Below, piece by piece: positions 17,093-26,359 of a stretch of 64,000 nucleotides of DNA; position 1 is the stretch's first letter; every line of letters starts with the position of its first letter. A program made the translations under genes and the position numbers. Source of the DNA: Bog-950 sp044225825 (GTDB taxonomy: Bacteria > Bacteroidota > Bacteroidia > Chitinophagales > LD1); contig JBGAIB010000006.1 of assembly GCA_044225825.1 (NCBI GenBank), positions 290,535 to 354,534 on the forward strand. The letters are read 5' to 3'. The notes beneath the pieces are model-generated. The model saw only the letters and a program-made list of their open reading frames with translations, was not told the DNA's origin and ran no database searches.

Positions 17093-17893
17093 ATGTTGAA
17101 CGTAAAAACAATGGCGGAATACGCCGCTAACGGCGAAACACCGGAGGTGCTTTTTTGGGTAGGTTGTGCTGGCAGTTTCGACCAGCGCGCACAAAAAGTT
17201 ACCCGCGCATTTGTAAAAATACTGCAGCACCTGAACATTAAGTTTGCTGTACTGGGTTCGGAAGAAAGCTGCACCGGCGATCCTGCCAAGCGTGCCGGTA
17301 ATGAGTTCGTTTTCCAGATGCTGGCCCTGCAAAACATTGAAGTGATGAACAACTACGGTGTTAAGCATATTGTTACCACCTGTCCGCATTGTTTCAATAT
17401 TTTAAAGAACGAATACCCAAGCCTGGGCGGTAATTACGATGTGGTGCACCACAGCACTTACCTTCAAAAGCTGATTAACGACGGTAAGATTAAAATTACC
17501 GATACCGCCAGCTTTAAAGGCAAAAAGATAACCTACCACGATAGCTGTTACCTGGGCCGCGCCAATGAAATTTACGAAGCGCCACGGCAGTTATTAGAAG
17601 AACTGGATGCGGAGTTGGTGGAAATGAAAAGCTGCCGTACCAAAGGCCTTTGCTGCGGTGCCGGTGGTGCCCAGATGTTTAAGGAAGATGAACCCGGTAA
17701 AAAGCGTATCAATATTGCCCGTACGGAGGAAGCGCTGGAGACGGATGCCAAAATAGTGGCTGCTGCCTGCCCGTTCTGCAACACCATGATTACCGACGGT
17801 GTTAAAAGCAAGGACAAGCAGATGGAGGTTAAAGTATTTGATATTGCCGAATTACTGGCTGCCGGACAGGGTTTAGAAAACCTGCACCTGTAA
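17093..17893 (+). CDS. CCG-domain Fe-S protein, C-terminal half of a split EtfD/HdrB-like complex
   Basis: 266 residues. Two cysteine-rich CCG-type domains are visible. The first has Cys25 (WVGCAGSFD), ESCTGDPAKRAG and TTCPHCFNIL; the second has YHDSCYLGR, GLCCGAGGAQMF and AACPFCNTMI. These domains bind unusual [4Fe-4S] clusters in heterodisulfide reductase HdrB, glycolate oxidase GlcF and EtfD. The gene lies 52 bases after the membrane ferredoxin-type subunit. The pair would form an inner-membrane electron carrier facing the cytosol. The overall fit supports ETF:menaquinone electron transfer in fatty-acid oxidation, but the substrate is inferred. Confidence 0.82.
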   Translation: MLNVKTMAEYAANGETPEVLFWVGCAGSFDQRAQKVTRAFVKILQHLNIKFAVLGSEESCTGDPAKRAGNEFVFQMLALQNIEVMNNYGVKHIVTTCPHCFNILKNEYPSLGGNYDVVHHSTYLQKLINDGKIKITDTASFKGKKITYHDSCYLGRANEIYEAPRQLLEELDAELVEMKSCRTKGLCCGAGGAQMFKEDEPGKKRINIARTEEALETDAKIVAAACPFCNTMITDGVKSKDKQMEVKVFDIAELLAAGQGLENLHL

Positions 17894-17897
17894 TAGT

Positions 17898-18368
17898 TTA
17901 GTAGTCGTATTTAACCGGTTGTTTCCAGCCGCCTACACGCACAATGGTAGTTTTATTGCCTGTGCTATCCTGTTTAATTTTTAGCGGACTCACATTAAAT
18001 GTAAGGTGAAACCGGTTCATGGTTTTACAAGTGCCATCGTTTACATACAATAGTTTGGTAGCTGCCTGTGGTGGCATCGATTTCATTAAAGCGCCATTCC
18101 AAACCAGTTGAAAATTCTGGCTGTTACAGGCTTGTAATTTTTGGGTAACAACATGCAGGGTGCTGCTTTCAATATAAACCGTATCGATTGGCAGCACTTC
18201 GGTAGTAGCACCATACAGTTCCTTGTCCTGCACCAATTTTCGATTGCTGATGTCACTGATGATAGAATCGCTTACAGGAGCGCTGCCTGTAGTTTTGTTG
18301 GTGCTTTTACACGCAAACAACAAACAACCGGCACCCAGTGCCGAAACAATTACCGCCAATATCTTCAT
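17898..18368 (-). CDS. Lipoprotein of unknown function
   Basis: 156 residues with a lipoprotein signal (MKILAVIVSALGAGCLLFAC, lipobox LFAC). The mature domain is beta-rich with two more Cys (QACNSQNF, DGTCKTMN) and no recognised motif. It converges within four bases on the CCG-domain gene and lies one base after the 3' end of the protease gene on its own strand. Confidence 0.65.
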   Translation of the reverse strand: MKILAVIVSALGAGCLLFACKSTNKTTGSAPVSDSIISDISNRKLVQDKELYGATTEVLPIDTVYIESSTLHVVTQKLQACNSQNFQLVWNGALMKSMPPQAATKLLYVNDGTCKTMNRFHLTFNVSPLKIKQDSTGNKTTIVRVGGWKQPVKYDY

Positions 18369-18369
18369 G

Positions 18370-18927
18370 TTATTCCAATATTACTTTCTTAACCGCTTTT
18401 CCGTTAGCCGATTCAACGGTTACAAAGTAAACGCCTTTGCTATTACCAGCAAGGTTCAGGGTATAATTAAGTGCACTGCTTGTGCCGGTAGCTATTAGCT
18501 GGCCCAGCGCGTTGGTTACACTTATTTGCTTTGTATCACTATCAGCAAAATTAAGCTGTAGCGCACCGGTGGTGGGGTTAGGGAATACGGACACCTGCAG
18601 TAACTGCGGCTCTTCGCTAAAGCCGGTGGCTGCTAAGCAAAACGTCGCTTCTTTCTTATACCACATACCTGAACCTGAAATAGTAGCATAAGTGGTGCTA
18701 CCGCCTTGCGCAGTAACAATAATCTGTCCGGTAGTTCCGCTTTTCATACCATCGCCATACTCATCGTACACCACCAGGGTATAACAACCATCGCTCAGGC
18801 AAACAGTTTTATCAATGGTTTGTGAACTGCCTGAAGTAAAGGGGCCACCACTGGCCACTACATAGCCTGCATTATTCACAGAACACAGCGTTTTCGCTGC
18901 CATCTTTATCCGTAACCAGGTGCACAT
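18370..18927 (-). CDS. Downstream part of a frameshifted T9SS protease: C-terminal domain and sorting signal
   Basis: This open frame continues the protease gene in another frame. From about 18,890 downward it encodes a beta-rich segment (NNAGYVVASGGPFTSG, CLSDGCYTLVVYDEYGDGM), the pattern of CUB-like or pre-peptidase domains that precede the sorting signal. It ends in a typical T9SS type A signal (VSVFPNPTTGALQLNF, VTNALGQLIATG, GVYFVTVESANGKAVKKVILE, shown in parts). Its own first residues (MCTWLRIKMAAK) overlap the protease frame and look like out-of-frame noise, so it is not an independent gene. Joining with the upstream frame needs a one-base change at the T run 18891-18894. Confidence 0.7.
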   Translation of the reverse strand: MCTWLRIKMAAKTLCSVNNAGYVVASGGPFTSGSSQTIDKTVCLSDGCYTLVVYDEYGDGMKSGTTGQIIVTAQGGSTTYATISGSGMWYKKEATFCLAATGFSEEPQLLQVSVFPNPTTGALQLNFADSDTKQISVTNALGQLIATGTSSALNYTLNLAGNSKGVYFVTVESANGKAVKKVILE

Positions 18928-20683
18928 TCATACTGCCATTAGCCGCTGGCACCACAAAGTTTGCAGTAATTCCGTCATTCGCGGTATTACCATCGCTGCT
19001 GTTGTTGGGGTTATCGGTATTAGCCACAATTGTATGATTGCCCGGAGTTAAACCGGTAACTACCGGTAAGCTAACGTTAGCCGATGACCCGGAAGTTAAA
19101 TTGCCGGTCCAGTTCTTTTGATAAACGTTTCCATCGATAGTATAGCTAATTATAGCACTGGTTAGGTTAGCGCTGCCGTAATTACGCAGGGTTACAACCG
19201 GTACAAAACTATCGCAAAGCGCAGGGGTAGGTGATTTAATGTTGTGAATGCCGGCATCAACGGTTTGTAAAGTGCCGCAAGGTGCGCTAATACCGGGGAA
19301 ACTGGTCGATCCGCTGTTGGTAGGATCTAACCATGGTTTCAATCGCACCGAAGCACTGGCACCATTGCTGGTCCAGTCCTTGGCAACTTTGCCAAACTGA
19401 TCGGGTTGGTTGGGTGTGTTGCAATACGAATCGCCACCGGTTAAGGTTCCCACAATTTCGCCCGAAGAATTAAATAATGGAGAGCCTGATGAGCCGGGTT
19501 CCGTAACGCCGTGGCCGTTTGTTGTTGCTACCCAGCGCACCTCCCAGTGTGTATCAGCTACGCTGCCTCCCCAGGTAGTGGAGGTAGCTGCTGAGGAATA
19601 TGCGGATATCTTTTTAATGTCACCTGAGGGATGATGAATACATACACCCGAAGAAGGAGCTGTATTTTGGTTGTTCCAACCGCTGTAGTAGGCGTTATAG
19701 CTGGCCAAAGGTTGTTTAGTTAGCATCAACAGTAAAAAGTCGGAGCCCTTATCGCCACCGCCGTCTTCACTGTCTGCTACTTTGGTGCAGCCAATCATGG
19801 TCTTATTGCCCAGTGTACCTTCCGAAGCCGGATCGGCACAGGTTGGACTTTGATAGTTGAAGTAAAACACCCACTGGCTGTATTGGCTTGGTGTAGTACC
19901 CTCGCTGCAGTGCTGGGCACTTAGCAGGTAAGGAGTGCAATCCTGCAGGGTATTGTTTATGAGTGCGCCCGAGCACCAGCCTTGTCCTGAGGAAGTGTTT
20001 ACCAAAATACGCACCACTGACCGTATTTGATCAGCATAAGGAGTTCCCTCGCTGCAGGCTACGTTTACCTCGCAACTGCTGGCATCGCCAAATTCCCGTG
20101 CATCTTTTTGTAAAGGTTTTACCCAACGGTATGCGTAGCCCACCTCATTCAGGCTTAGAGCACCTTGTCCGCGTACGTTTTTAGGCTCGTAATATTCCAG
20201 GATGGCCACATCGCCATGTAACAAGCCTGTAGTATAATAGCCGTTTGCAGGGTTGTTATCCGACGTAAAAGCGCCTAATACCTCCTCTTTACCGGGTGTA
20301 TACACGTGCAGGTAAGCACCTGCCGGGATATAGAAACGGTTAAAGTAAGGGATAAGGGCGAGTGCCCCGGGACTACTAAGCTGCAATTGCCAAACATGGC
20401 CTCCATCGGGCAATTCTGACCAACTTCCTGAATTATCCAACGTGATGTTGGTATAAATGGAGCGCGAAAATTTGGGCAATTCGCCGTTCTTCACATCAAT
20501 TTTATCCAAACGCTCCGCATCCGAAATGTTTAAAGCTGGCAATACGGTGGCTGATGGTTGGTTAAAAAACTTTTTAGCGAGTAAAAAGCTTTTCGGTTGA
20601 AGGTCGGTATTCATCTGTGCGTTCAGCCACAGATTTAAAAACAAACAGGCCACCAGGGCGGAAAACAATTTGATTTTCCTCAT
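18872..20683 (-). CDS. Lys-C-like trypsin-fold serine endopeptidase, exported (3' end frameshifted)
   Basis: 603 residues from the ATG at 20683, which gives a signal peptide (MRKIKLFSALVACLFLNLWL ending NAQ). The trypsin-fold triad is visible: His258 (LLSAQHCSEG), Asp315 (KGSDFLLLML) and Ser399 (EPGSSGSPLFNSSG). Cys-rich surroundings (CEVNVACSEG, GWCSGALINN, CTPYLLSAQHC) match lysyl endopeptidase-type proteases of gliding bacteria. After the catalytic domain comes a CARDB/Ig-like domain (VTLRNYGSANLTSAIISYTI). The frame ends with FCE* just after TDKDGSE, where a T9SS C-terminal domain would be expected; that domain is encoded in the overlapping frame. Inferred role: extracellular protein digestion. 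Without the frame correction the product would lack its sorting signal. Confidence 0.85.
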   Translation of the reverse strand: MRKIKLFSALVACLFLNLWLNAQMNTDLQPKSFLLAKKFFNQPSATVLPALNISDAERLDKIDVKNGELPKFSRSIYTNITLDNSGSWSELPDGGHVWQLQLSSPGALALIPYFNRFYIPAGAYLHVYTPGKEEVLGAFTSDNNPANGYYTTGLLHGDVAILEYYEPKNVRGQGALSLNEVGYAYRWVKPLQKDAREFGDASSCEVNVACSEGTPYADQIRSVVRILVNTSSGQGWCSGALINNTLQDCTPYLLSAQHCSEGTTPSQYSQWVFYFNYQSPTCADPASEGTLGNKTMIGCTKVADSEDGGGDKGSDFLLLMLTKQPLASYNAYYSGWNNQNTAPSSGVCIHHPSGDIKKISAYSSAATSTTWGGSVADTHWEVRWVATTNGHGVTEPGSSGSPLFNSSGEIVGTLTGGDSYCNTPNQPDQFGKVAKDWTSNGASASVRLKPWLDPTNSGSTSFPGISAPCGTLQTVDAGIHNIKSPTPALCDSFVPVVTLRNYGSANLTSAIISYTIDGNVYQKNWTGNLTSGSSANVSLPVVTGLTPGNHTIVANTDNPNNSSDGNTANDGITANFVVPAANGSMNVHLVTDKDGSENAVFCE

Positions 20684-20776
20684 AGAATGTTGAAAATTAA
20701 GCCAATTACGCACCAAAGCTGTATTGCAAATTAAGTGAACGAAATTTAGTAAACCCAGTTGCGTTCAAACTAAACG

Positions 20777-23362
20777 ATGACCGAAAACACAGGCCAGGTT
20801 CAGGTAAAACCAAAGAAGGGGCGGTTAAAACGAATACTGCTCATCTTCTTTACTACAATTATAGCGCTTTTCGCAGTGGCTATTATTGCCGCATGGCTTT
20901 TAGAAGATAAGATAAAGCAAACGATTGTTACCGAGCTGAATGAACGTATTGATGCTCCGGTGAAGATCAACGGAGGCATTCATTTATCGCTTTTTAAACA
21001 TTTTCCATATGCGTCATTAACATTTAGCGATGTTGTGATTGATGATAAACTGCGTAAGGGCAAAAAGCTGGCACAACTGAAGGAGATTTCCCTTTTGTGC
21101 AATATTTTCAGCTTGTTCAGCGAACAGGTGGAGTTCAAAAAAATAGTGGTACGCGATGGGGAAGTAAACCTGTATAAGGATGAAGCCGGCCGTGCCAATT
21201 ACTTGATTTTTAAGCCACAAAAGGATAGTACAGCCAAAGCCATGGCCGTGCAGTTGAATAAAGCCGAACTGAAAAGGGTGAAGCTGAACTACACCGATAA
21301 AACCCAGGGCAGCCTGTTTGCCGTAATGGTTACGCAGGCATCCTTAAAGGGCATGTTTCAGGAGGCGAACTTTGTGCTGGATGCGGCCTGTAAGGTAAAT
21401 GTGCAGAAAGCTTTAGTAAATGGGGAGCATTTTCTGGAGGGCAAGGAGGTAAGCGCCGAGGTAACCATAAACGTAGATAAGGCGAACCAGCGCTACGATT
21501 TTAACAAAGGCAAGATTGCTATTGGCGAGAGTGAGTTTGCTGTAAATGGATTTTTTGCCTCAGTTAAAACGGGCACTCAGGTCGATTTTAAATTAACAAA
21601 TGAAGGCAAAGACTTCCGGCAGCTGATTGCGCTGTTCCCTGAAGGCATAAAGCAAAACCTGGCTGATGCGGACGGCAGCGGGGAATACAGCGTCAGTGCC
21701 ACTGTAAAAGGCATTGTCGGCAAATCGGTATTACCGGCTATTAACATTGCCGCCAGTTTAAAGAACAGCGAAGTAAAGCTGGGCAAATACAACAAGTTAT
21801 TGAAAGAGGTAAATGCCTCGGCCACGTACGAAATGGATGCTGCAGGCAACGACAAAATTGTCATCAGCAATTTCGATTGCAAGTTGAACGAACAACCTTT
21901 CCATTTCAAATTAACCATCAATCAACTCAAAGATCCTTCGTTCAACTTTTTTGCCAATGGTGTACTGCAGTTGGAAGAACTAAGCCCGTTTGTGCCCGAT
22001 TCGGTAGTGCAGGACATAGGTGGTGCTATTACCTTTACCAACTTTACCCTTAGCGGCCGTAAAAGCGATTTTACCGATGTGGAAAATTCAACCTTAACCG
22101 GCGGCGGTAAGTTTGCCTTAAACGGGGTGGAGTTTCGCAATAACGGTATTACCTATGGCAACATCGGGGGGGTGCTTACTTATGATAAACAGCTTATTGA
22201 AGCACAAAACTTTACCCTTAACTTTTTAAGTACCGATTTTGCCTTTACAGGCACTATCGAAAATTTGTTTGCCTTTGCTTACAACCTCAGCAAAAAGCGC
22301 AGCAGCAATGGTGTGGTATTAGGTGTTAACGGACAGGTTAAAGCGCAAACCTTCAACTTATCGGGTATACTGGATGCGTACAATCGCAAGAACCGACCGC
22401 AGGCACAATTGCGCGAGAAAATCAATATACGCGAAGTGCTTAGCATGAAGGGCAACCTGAATGTAGAGATTGGCCGGTTTATTTACAACAAAATGGAGTT
22501 TGCCGATTTGCGAACCAACCTGCAAGTGGCACCCGGCTTAATACGCATTAACGAACTTACCACCCGTGCCATGAGTGGCGATGTAAAAGCCACCGGCCTG
22601 GTATCTTTTACACCTGCCAACGATTTGAACCTGCGTTGCGACATACGCGCAGTTGGACTAAGCCTGCCCACTATCTTTCAGCAGTGCGAAAATTTTGGGC
22701 AAACCACACTTACGGATAAGCATTTAAAGGGCACCATCACCACGGCACTTAGTTTTGATGCTACCTGGCGCAACTATAAAGAACTGGATCAGCAGGCATT
22801 AACCGCTATTGTTGACTTTAGCATCAAGGATGGGGAGCTGATAAAGTTTGAACCACTGCGGGCAGCTTCTAAGTTTATTCGATTGGAAGAACTGGAGGAC
22901 ATTAAATTCTCGGAACTGGCTAACACCATTAAAATTGCCAATGGCCGTCTAGACCTACCTGAATTTGAAATTAAATCATCGGCGCTGAACCTGATTATTT
23001 ACGGCTACCACTACTTTGACAACACGGTAGATTACCATTTTAAAATTAACCTGCACAAGTTGTTGGCGCAAAAGTTCCGCCGCCGTACCGATTTGGTGTA
23101 TATGGAGGATGATCCGTACGAAGGGTTAAATATTTATTTAAGCATGTCGGGTAAACTAAGCGATCCGCAGATAAAACTGGATAAGGCCAGCACCCGCAAC
23201 AAAATTAAGGACGACTTCCGCAAGGAGAAAGATGTGCTGAAGAACCTGCTGAACAATAATCCCGTTAATGTGGATCCGAATGAGCAGAAACGCGAGGAAA
23301 AGTATTTTGATGTTAAGGAGCAGCCCCAGTTTATGGACTTTGACGAAAACAAGGACCCTTAG
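20777..23362 (+). CDS. AsmA family envelope protein
   Basis: 861 residues. An N-terminal inner-membrane anchor (about residues 21-43, LLIFFTTIIALFAVAIIAAW) is followed by the AsmA entry motif (LNERIDAPVKINGGIHLSLF, PYASLTFSDVVIDD). A very long beta-rich repetitive region then ends in an AsmA C-terminal-like section (VDFSIKDGELIKFEPL, ALNLIIYGYHYFDNTVDY). AsmA-like proteins form long hydrophobic-groove bridges thought to move lipids across the periplasm; that role is inferred for this one. The charged C-terminal tail (EQKREEKYFDVKEQPQFMDF) follows the last repeat. The gene diverges from the protease gene across a 93-base gap. Confidence 0.8.
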   Translation: MTENTGQVQVKPKKGRLKRILLIFFTTIIALFAVAIIAAWLLEDKIKQTIVTELNERIDAPVKINGGIHLSLFKHFPYASLTFSDVVIDDKLRKGKKLAQLKEISLLCNIFSLFSEQVEFKKIVVRDGEVNLYKDEAGRANYLIFKPQKDSTAKAMAVQLNKAELKRVKLNYTDKTQGSLFAVMVTQASLKGMFQEANFVLDAACKVNVQKALVNGEHFLEGKEVSAEVTINVDKANQRYDFNKGKIAIGESEFAVNGFFASVKTGTQVDFKLTNEGKDFRQLIALFPEGIKQNLADADGSGEYSVSATVKGIVGKSVLPAINIAASLKNSEVKLGKYNKLLKEVNASATYEMDAAGNDKIVISNFDCKLNEQPFHFKLTINQLKDPSFNFFANGVLQLEELSPFVPDSVVQDIGGAITFTNFTLSGRKSDFTDVENSTLTGGGKFALNGVEFRNNGITYGNIGGVLTYDKQLIEAQNFTLNFLSTDFAFTGTIENLFAFAYNLSKKRSSNGVVLGVNGQVKAQTFNLSGILDAYNRKNRPQAQLREKINIREVLSMKGNLNVEIGRFIYNKMEFADLRTNLQVAPGLIRINELTTRAMSGDVKATGLVSFTPANDLNLRCDIRAVGLSLPTIFQQCENFGQTTLTDKHLKGTITTALSFDATWRNYKELDQQALTAIVDFSIKDGELIKFEPLRAASKFIRLEELEDIKFSELANTIKIANGRLDLPEFEIKSSALNLIIYGYHYFDNTVDYHFKINLHKLLAQKFRRRTDLVYMEDDPYEGLNIYLSMSGKLSDPQIKLDKASTRNKIKDDFRKEKDVLKNLLNNNPVNVDPNEQKREEKYFDVKEQPQFMDFDENKDP

Positions 23363-23439
23363 CCACATACTTGAATAATTGGACGTCCGTTATTTACAGG
23401 CTTTTTATAAGTTAGCTACGCTTAGGGTAGCAAGCTGCC

Positions 23440-24954
23440 ATGGATATATACACGCGTAAATCGAATTTAAAACTGGTTTTAATGGCCCTGGGCCTGGTTA
23501 TAGGCGTGGCTACCGTGCTCTATACCAATCAGATTGCCAACCGCCTGGCGCAGGACGAAAAATACAAGGCCAAACTGTGGGCAGAAGCCATCGGACGCAA
23601 GGCAAGGCTGGTGCGTTATACCAAAGAGTTGTTTACCAAACTGGCAGATGATGAACGGCATAAGGTGGCTGTTTATGCGCAGAGCACTAAGTTTATCTTA
23701 ACCGTGGAGGATAACGACCTGCTTACCTTTTTTAATGAGATCATTACTTCCAATAACGACATACCGGCTATTCTTACGGATAATGCCGGTAACATTGTAG
23801 GCGCCCGCAACATCGATATGCCTCCCGGCCAATTTACCTTCGAAACGCTGCCCGATAGCATCAAAAAGGAGTTTTCGGTATATGCCCCCATCGAGGTAAA
23901 CAGCCGTTATAGCCGCAACTTCATATACTACAAGGATAGCAACCTGTTTACCAAGTTGAAGCAAACCCTTAACGATTTAATAGAAACATTTATCAGCGAG
24001 GTGGTGGTTAATTCGGCTTCGGCCCCGGTAATACTTACCGATGAAAAAATGAATATCCTCGATTACGGGAATATCGATTCATCGAAAATCCGGGATGAGG
24101 CTTCTGCATTGAAATTGATAAAAGAGATGCAGGCCGATCATGAGCCGATATTGGCTGATCTGGGACCCGGGGTTAAACGTTATATCTATTACGATGACTC
24201 CATGACCCTTAAACGCCTCCGGGTTTTTCCGTTCGTGCAGTTGGGCATTTTCGCCACCTTTTTATTGATAAGCTATGTGGCTTTTAGTAACGCCCGCCGG
24301 GCAGAGCAAAACCTGGTATGGGTGGGTATGGCAAAAGAGACTGCTCATCAGTTAGGTACACCAATTTCCTCGCTGGAAGGCTGGGTGGAGTATCTGCGCG
24401 ATACAGATGCGCTGAAGGGCAATGAAAGTATATTGAATGAGCTGCAAAGCGATGTAAACCGTCTATCGCTGGTGGCCGATCGTTTCTCGAAAATTGGTTC
24501 GGTTCCCCAACTGATGCCGCATAACGTATTTGCCACGCTGGAACGAAATGTAAACTATATGCGCCGCAGGGCCAGCGCACAGGTTAATATGGAACTTACC
24601 AGCGATCGTAATCTGCAGTTTAATATCAATCCTCAGTTGTTCGACTGGGTGCTTGAAAACCTGCTTAAAAACGCGCTGGATGCCATGGAAGGGGCAGGCA
24701 AGATACGCGTGGAGGCCGGTCAGGAAGGCGACCAGGTATTTATTGATGTAACCGATACCGGAAAAGGTATTCCTAAAAACAAGTTCGAAACCATTTTTGA
24801 ACCGGGATTTTCAACCAAACGCAGGGGTTGGGGTTTAGGCCTCTCCCTTACACGCCGTATTGTGCAGGATTACCACCGGGGCAAGATTTTTGTACGGCAC
24901 AGCGAAGTAGGCAAAGGCACTACCTTCCGTATCCTGTTACCATCGGTTGCCTGA
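23440..24954 (+). CDS. Membrane sensor histidine kinase
   Basis: 504 residues. A membrane segment near residues 12-28 and another near 265-285 flank a periplasmic sensor domain of about 235 residues with no named fold. The kinase core is complete: H-box MAKETAHQLGTPISSLEGW with His303, N-box WVLENLLKNALDAMEG, G1 DVTDTGKGIPKNKFETIFEP, and G2 RRGWGLGLSLTRRIVQDYH. No receiver domain or response-regulator gene lies nearby, so the partner must be elsewhere. The direct joining of the second membrane segment to the H-box (only about 15 residues) means no HAMP or PAS domain, a type common in Bacteroidota. Confidence 0.92.
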   Translation: MDIYTRKSNLKLVLMALGLVIGVATVLYTNQIANRLAQDEKYKAKLWAEAIGRKARLVRYTKELFTKLADDERHKVAVYAQSTKFILTVEDNDLLTFFNEIITSNNDIPAILTDNAGNIVGARNIDMPPGQFTFETLPDSIKKEFSVYAPIEVNSRYSRNFIYYKDSNLFTKLKQTLNDLIETFISEVVVNSASAPVILTDEKMNILDYGNIDSSKIRDEASALKLIKEMQADHEPILADLGPGVKRYIYYDDSMTLKRLRVFPFVQLGIFATFLLISYVAFSNARRAEQNLVWVGMAKETAHQLGTPISSLEGWVEYLRDTDALKGNESILNELQSDVNRLSLVADRFSKIGSVPQLMPHNVFATLERNVNYMRRRASAQVNMELTSDRNLQFNINPQLFDWVLENLLKNALDAMEGAGKIRVEAGQEGDQVFIDVTDTGKGIPKNKFETIFEPGFSTKRRGWGLGLSLTRRIVQDYHRGKIFVRHSEVGKGTTFRILLPSVA

Positions 24955-25057
24955 CGCCGATAACAAATATTGGCGGTGAATTTGCCCGCACTAAACTTTT
25001 TTAGCTCACCTTTGTTTTAGCTGATACAGAACTTTTTATCACGTTAAATGTAATTGT

Positions 25058-25603
25058 ATGAAACTTATTGCCGCCGCTTTAATTGCCGCCTTCTCCGTTT
25101 CCCTGCAGGGAACTAAAACCGTGCACGACTTTACCGTAAAAAATATCGATGGTAAGGATGTGTCGTTGAGCGAGTATAAAGGCAAGGTGCTGTTAATTGT
25201 AAATGTGGCCAGCCTTTGCGGTAACACACCGCAGTATAAGGATATACAAGGCCTGTATGAAAAGTACAAAGGTAAAGGCCTGGTAGTATTGGGTTTTCCG
25301 GCCAACAATTTTATGGGCCAGGAGCCGGGCAGCGATAAGGAAATACAACAATTCTGCACCCGTGAATATGCGGTTACCTTTCCCATGTTTTCCAAAATAT
25401 CAGTTAAGGGAGCTAACCAGGCACCCCTATATGCTTACCTCACGCAAAAGTCGGAGAACGGTGTGATTGACGCACCTGTTACCTGGAACTTTCAAAAGTT
25501 TTTAGTAGGTAAGGATGGAAAAGTAATTACTTCGTTTGCGCCCAAAACACTGGTAACAGCAACAGAAGTAACTGCGGCCATTGATAAAGCGCTGGCTCAG
25601 TAA
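25058..25603 (+). CDS. Glutathione peroxidase-family thiol peroxidase, exported
   Basis: 181 residues with a signal peptide (MKLIAAALIAAFSVSLQG). Family hallmarks: VNVASLCGNTPQY with the peroxidatic Cys54 (no selenocysteine), VLGFPANNFMGQEPGSDKEI with the Gln, and DAPVTWNFQKFLVGKDG with the Trp and Asn of the catalytic tetrad. The enzyme reduces hydroperoxides; in bacteria most Cys-type members use thioredoxin-like partners rather than glutathione. The leader predicts action outside the cytoplasm, in the periplasm. A second Cys is present (IQQFCTREYAV), placed as the resolving Cys in thioredoxin-dependent members. Confidence 0.92.
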   Translation: MKLIAAALIAAFSVSLQGTKTVHDFTVKNIDGKDVSLSEYKGKVLLIVNVASLCGNTPQYKDIQGLYEKYKGKGLVVLGFPANNFMGQEPGSDKEIQQFCTREYAVTFPMFSKISVKGANQAPLYAYLTQKSENGVIDAPVTWNFQKFLVGKDGKVITSFAPKTLVTATEVTAAIDKALAQ

Positions 25604-25606
25604 TTC

Positions 25607-26359
25607 TTACTCCTTACAATCGAAATAACTATAGGTAAAATATTTGGTCTGGAAACCCGGGCTCAGGTAGGTTTTTACCGTTTTTGTAACGTAGTCATTC
25701 GCATCTAATTGATGTTCGTATTTAATGCGGATGGTATCGCTGCTGGTAATGATCCACGAACTGTCTAACAGGTTGGCAGAGGCATTTCCGAAATAAGGCG
25801 CGTACAGATTTGTAAGGTCATCCAGGCCTGATTTGTTCTCAGCAGTGCCGGCAAAAAAGTTATAGGTCTCTGCTTTTACAGCGCCTACAAACTTCGAACC
25901 GCTTACACGGTTGCCGCCGGTAAAGTTATAGGTGTAAATGGTTGTTCCTCCTGTATTACTAATCGTTTGCTGGGTTAGGTTCCCATCTGCATTATAAGTG
26001 CAGTTAATGTTATCGGTGCCCGTAGCCTGACCAAAATAATCGTAATAGGTTTTCGTGCCTGTAACCACATGGCCGCTGCCATCGGTAATGGCACGCAGTA
26101 ACGTCGTCAGCGAATCGCGGTTATCGAAAGTAAATACCCACATGGTATCGGCATTGTAAACCAGGCTATCAAAATCGCTGTTGGGGTACTTTACAGAACT
26201 TAGTTTTTCGTTACCAAAGGCAAATACGGTTGGGTTGGGTGTAGTGCTGCCATCGGTAACATACGCGCGGCCCAGTTTGCAGGTTTCAATCTTTTTTTTG
26301 CAGGCACCGGTAAACAATAGTCCGCCTAATGCAAGTAGTAGTATCACTTTACTTTTCAT
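25607..26359 (-). CDS. Lipoprotein of unknown function
   Basis: 250 residues with a lipoprotein signal (MKSKVILLLALGGLLFTGAC, lipobox TGAC, followed by KKK). The mature part is beta-rich with YD-type strand repeats (FDSLVYNADTMWVFTFD, TKTYYDYFGQATGTDNINC, TTIYTYNFTGGNRVSGSKF), reminiscent of YD/RHS-like or DUF4595-like lipoproteins of Bacteroidota. It converges on the peroxidase gene with a 3-base gap and overlaps the preceding small lipoprotein gene by 11 bases. Confidence 0.68.
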   Translation of the reverse strand: MKSKVILLLALGGLLFTGACKKKIETCKLGRAYVTDGSTTPNPTVFAFGNEKLSSVKYPNSDFDSLVYNADTMWVFTFDNRDSLTTLLRAITDGSGHVVTGTKTYYDYFGQATGTDNINCTYNADGNLTQQTISNTGGTTIYTYNFTGGNRVSGSKFVGAVKAETYNFFAGTAENKSGLDDLTNLYAPYFGNASANLLDSSWIITSSDTIRIKYEHQLDANDYVTKTVKTYLSPGFQTKYFTYSYFDCKE

